7,256 nt of DNA, from the NCBI GenBank assembly GCA_023457175.1, contig JAEWMM010000121.1, forward strand, positions 1 to 7,256, written 5' to 3'. This document shows positions 5,302-7,256 of the stretch, piece by piece (position 1 is the stretch's first letter; each line of letters starts with the position of its first letter). The position numbers and the translations under genes are program-made. Under the pieces are notes generated by a model. The model was not told where the DNA came from. It did not search any database and worked only from the letters and a program-made list of their open reading frames with translations. This DNA comes from Bacillota bacterium (lineage in GTDB: Bacteria > Bacillota > Clostridia > Oscillospirales > Ruminococcaceae).

Positions 5302-6003
5302 TTATTCCTTGGTATAGCCAATCGGCAGCTCGACAAGCTTGCCCGGTATATTGGATGAAAGCCCGTTGATCTTCATCATAATTTCCCCGACCTGCTCGTC
5401 GGCGATCGACTGTGTCAATCCAACGAGCGCGCCGCCGTCAAAAAAGAACCGGATCGTCTGCTCCCCCCGCGCATATTCCAAGCAGGGCCGCGCCGCGCCC
5501 AAAAATGTGCCGGTGCCCTCGCCTATATAACGCAGCTCAGAAAAATCGGTGTCAAAGCTGTTGGCGCTTTGTTCGGGGTCTATCTGCGTATAGCTGCGCT
5601 GCGCGTCGTTGATCCGATAGACATTGCCGTCAAAAGCCAATGTGCGTATCGTCACCAGCGCACCCGACAGATCGCTTGAGACGCTGATGGAGGAATTATC
5701 GCCCCTGACCGCGATGAGCATGGGGTTTTCGAGCTGCATGCCCTCCATTTCGATGACGGCGGTGCAGTCGATGTAATAGGTGCCGTTTCTGAGAATGTCA
5801 GCATATTTTTCGGCGGCGTTTGCCGCCTGAGAGGCAGGCGCACTGCTCTGCGTCGGCTGAGATTCGGATTCCGACTGGTGCTGGCTCTGGCTGCCCGCTT
5901 CAGCCGGTGATGCGGCCGACGAAAGGCCGAGATCTCTTTTGCTGCAAGCAGCAGATAAGATTATAAGTAACGCCATAAGTATAATTACATTGAGCTGTCT
6001 CAT
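5302..6003 (-). CDS. Uncharacterised lipoprotein
   Basis: This 233-residue protein has a hydrophobic signal (residues 4-17) and a lipobox LSAAC with the lipid on C20. A Ser/Gln/Ala/Glu-rich linker runs to about residue 62. A compact polar domain (about 64-233) follows, with alternating beta-like segments: GTYYIDCTAVIEMEGMQ, SISVSSDL, LVTIRTLAFDGNVYRI, and EQTIRFFFDGGALVGL. It has C80 and C174, which might pair. The outline, a repeated strand pattern reporting something like 'AFDGNVYRI', vaguely recalls LppX/LolA-like or DUF4412-like domains; I cannot confirm any family. The start at 6001-6003 has AAGGGG 9 nt upstream (6013-6018). A longer frame starting at 6075 would begin inside the promoter, so I reject it. 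It is a single-gene unit, convergent with the ABC operon. Confidence 0.9.
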   Translation of the reverse strand: MRQLNVIILMALLIILSAACSKRDLGLSSAASPAEAGSQSQHQSESESQPTQSSAPASQAANAAEKYADILRNGTYYIDCTAVIEMEGMQLENPMLIAVRGDNSSISVSSDLSGALVTIRTLAFDGNVYRINDAQRSYTQIDPEQSANSFDTDFSELRYIGEGTGTFLGAARPCLEYARGEQTIRFFFDGGALVGLTQSIADEQVGEIMMKINGLSSNIPGKLVELPIGYTKE

Positions 6004-6046
6004 GCAGTTAATCCCCTTCGGCAGTATGCCAAATAACGTTTTTATC

Positions 6047-6075
6047 ATCATACCACACCCATCGCAGTATTTCAA
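6047..6075 (-). promoter_or_regulatory. Sigma-A promoter of the lipoprotein gene
   Basis: On the minus strand TTGAAA (6070-6075) and TATGAT (6047-6052) are separated by exactly 17 nt, with TGG before the -10 making it an extended element. Transcription would start near 6040, about 37 nt before the ATG. The position decides the start codon of the lipoprotein gene. Confidence 0.85.
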
Positions 6076-6469
6076 TTTTCGACAGAAAGTAATGCGTTTT
6101 TATATGCCGTTCGTGACAGCGGAAATTTCTATAGATGCAAAGGCTTAATTCCCAACTCTTTAAAAACACGAAAACTCATCGTGAGCGGACTAATACCGCA
6201 AGCCATACATTCCCCGCCCGCCTCATCGAAAAGCGGCAAGAGCCGATTGGCCGAATATATAGTAAACAAATACGGGCCTATCTTGGTAATGCATTTTGCG
6301 TCTTGCCGCGTTCTCGTCTTAAGTAAGCGTCGGCCCACTTGCGTCTTCCGGCTTGCCGGGCACAACAACCCGGCGACTATCCTGCCTCCGGTTGTTTGAA
6401 CTATAACCTTTCTGAAACACCTTTTATCCCGCCCGTATGGACCTTTAATGCCGCTTTCCTGATAAAATA
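6076..6469. other. Intergenic stretch with no convincing gene
   Basis: No gene here is well supported. The minus strand is open from about 6505 to 6129, with a TTG start possible at 6368 but no ribosome binding site and no recognisable domain; it could be a decayed gene. A GC-rich hairpin, GCCGGG (6355-6360) with CCCGGC (6369-6374) around an 8-nt loop, stands in the middle. I see no RNA gene or mobile element. Confidence 0.4.
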
Positions 6470-6513
6470 ATAACCTCTAAGTAAACAGTCGTTTCTGTCG
6501 ACTTAGAGGTTAT
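6470..6513 (-). terminator. Terminator of the 2HCT transporter gene
   Basis: A perfect 13-bp stem joins ATAACCTCTAAGT (6470-6482) and its complement (6501-6513). Inside, ACAG pairs with CTGT around a 6-nt loop. On the minus strand the stem is followed by the T-rich run TATTTTATC. It lies about 90 nt after the transporter stop codon and would end that transcript. Confidence 0.8.
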
Positions 6514-6552
6514 CTCTTTACTAAACCGGAGCTTTCGGCTGTTTAGCAAACG

Positions 6553-6570
6553 GCGTTATACGGATAACGC
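6553..6570. repeat. Small perfect hairpin near transporter stop
   Basis: GCGTTAT (6553-6559) and ATAACGC (6564-6570) enclose the loop ACGG. It lies 31 nt after the transporter stop codon in the direction of transcription, before the larger terminator. It has no T-run, so it may protect the mRNA end or have no role. Confidence 0.45.
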
Positions 6571-6600
6571 ATTTGAGCCGCATTAAACTGAAAGGATGTA

Positions 6601-7256
6601 TTAGAGCCCGGCAGGAATACCGATGATCGCGCTTAATATGCTGGCCAAAATTAAAATGATGGCGCCCCCGATACGGGAGGATATCTGTGCGAAGGGCATA
6701 AGATCCATACGGTTGGCCGCCCCCAAGGTGGCAATGTCACCCGAGCCACCCATATTGGCCATGCACAGACCGGCCGTAATAGCCGATTCGATCGGATAAA
6801 GGCCGATTAGGCTGCCTATAAACCAAGTGCCCAAAATTGCGCCAATCATGGTGGTCAAGGCTAAAATCAGATAAGTAGGCGTTAAATTGTCGATAACAAC
6901 CTTCAGATCGGTGTAAACAAATCCGATACCGAATAAGACGGCGGGAATGGCAATAGCCGTGATAAAACGGTACCACTGGGCAATCGACTCCTGCAAGCCT
7001 TCGGGAATGAGGCCGAAAATTTTGCACATGGCACAGGCTATAATCGTCCAGCCATAGTAGTGAATGCCCGGAATGATCTTGCTGATCAAAATGCCGATCA
7101 CGAAGAAGGCGCCCGTCATTAAAAAGCCTACACCCATATCCTTAAAGTTGGCAGGGGTTTTGCTTGTTTTCTGTTCGCCGAGCAGCTTGTCCTGATTTTT
7201 CATCAGCTGGCCGTTTCCGGTCCATGACGGCTTTTTCTTGCCGATCGCGTTTAAGA
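6601..7256 (-). CDS. 2-hydroxycarboxylate transporter (citrate/malate type), C-terminal part
   Basis: The last 217 complete codons of a membrane transporter of the 2HCT family (CitS, MleP, CimH, MaeN relatives) are present; the 5' part lies beyond the right edge. An internal ATG at 7201-7203 is not the start, because the frame stays open upstream through GKKKPSWTGNGQL, a family-like segment. Visible are about five hydrophobic segments. The second family signature loop, ANMGGSGDIATLGAANRMD (166-184 of the visible part), is present. So is PFAQISSRIGGA (187-198), whose Arg corresponds to the citrate-contacting arginine of CitS. These carriers typically move citrate, malate or lactate with Na+ or H+ or by exchange; the substrate cannot be fixed here. 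The full family length is about 440 residues, so roughly half is visible. The terminator at 6470-6513 follows. Confidence 0.93.
   Translation of the reverse strand, partial: LNAIGKKKPSWTGNGQLMKNQDKLLGEQKTSKTPANFKDMGVGFLMTGAFFVIGILISKIIPGIHYYGWTIIACAMCKIFGLIPEGLQESIAQWYRFITAIAIPAVLFGIGFVYTDLKVVIDNLTPTYLILALTTMIGAILGTWFIGSLIGLYPIESAITAGLCMANMGGSGDIATLGAANRMDLMPFAQISSRIGGAIILILASILSAIIGIPAGL

Noticed and set aside
6004..6075. Longer start of the lipoprotein frame
   Set aside because: It lies within the predicted promoter (-35 at 6070-6075), lacks a ribosome binding site, and would put 24 residues before the signal peptide.

Overview
The window looks like a chromosomal stretch from a moderately GC-rich anaerobic Firmicute, probably a gut clostridium of the Oscillospiraceae type. 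This is inferred from strong AGGAGG-like ribosome binding sites, GTG and TTG starts, canonical sigma-A promoters, an oxygen-sensitive two-subunit class I fumarase, and lipoproteins with long Ser/Ala/Gln linkers. No marker gene fixes the species. I see no insertion sequence, phage gene, CRISPR array, tRNA or rRNA.

Left block (about 255-2253, minus strand): a fumarase operon. A good extended -10 promoter (2225-2253) drives a leader of about 235 nt that can fold, then fumarate hydratase alpha (1144-1983), beta (551-1129) and a small uncharacterised protein (300-554) translationally coupled by an ATGA overlap. A terminator hairpin (255-300) closes it.

Middle block (2290-2580, minus strand): a single small gene for a 74-residue protein that is 31% cysteine, with an RBS and its own perfect-stem terminator. 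An AT-rich stretch with an 11-bp inverted repeat separates it from the next, divergent operon.

Central block (2757-5251, plus strand): a polar amino-acid ABC importer in the order binding protein, permease, ATPase. It has a strong promoter, an intergenic hairpin after the binding-protein gene and a bidirectional terminator at the end. The striking point is the binding protein (2842-3669). It carries every expected SBP_bac_3 motif once, but the two halves are swapped: the normally C-terminal half follows the signal peptide, and the normally N-terminal half ends the protein. It reads as a natural circular permutation cut at the interlobe hinge.

Right block (5302-7256, minus strand): an uncharacterised lipoprotein with a clear promoter, about 500 nt without a convincing gene, a terminator, and the C-terminal half of a 2-hydroxycarboxylate (citrate/malate type) transporter running off the right edge. 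The fumarase and this transporter together suggest C4-dicarboxylate or citrate metabolism, but they are separate transcription units about 4.6 kb apart, so the link is only inference.
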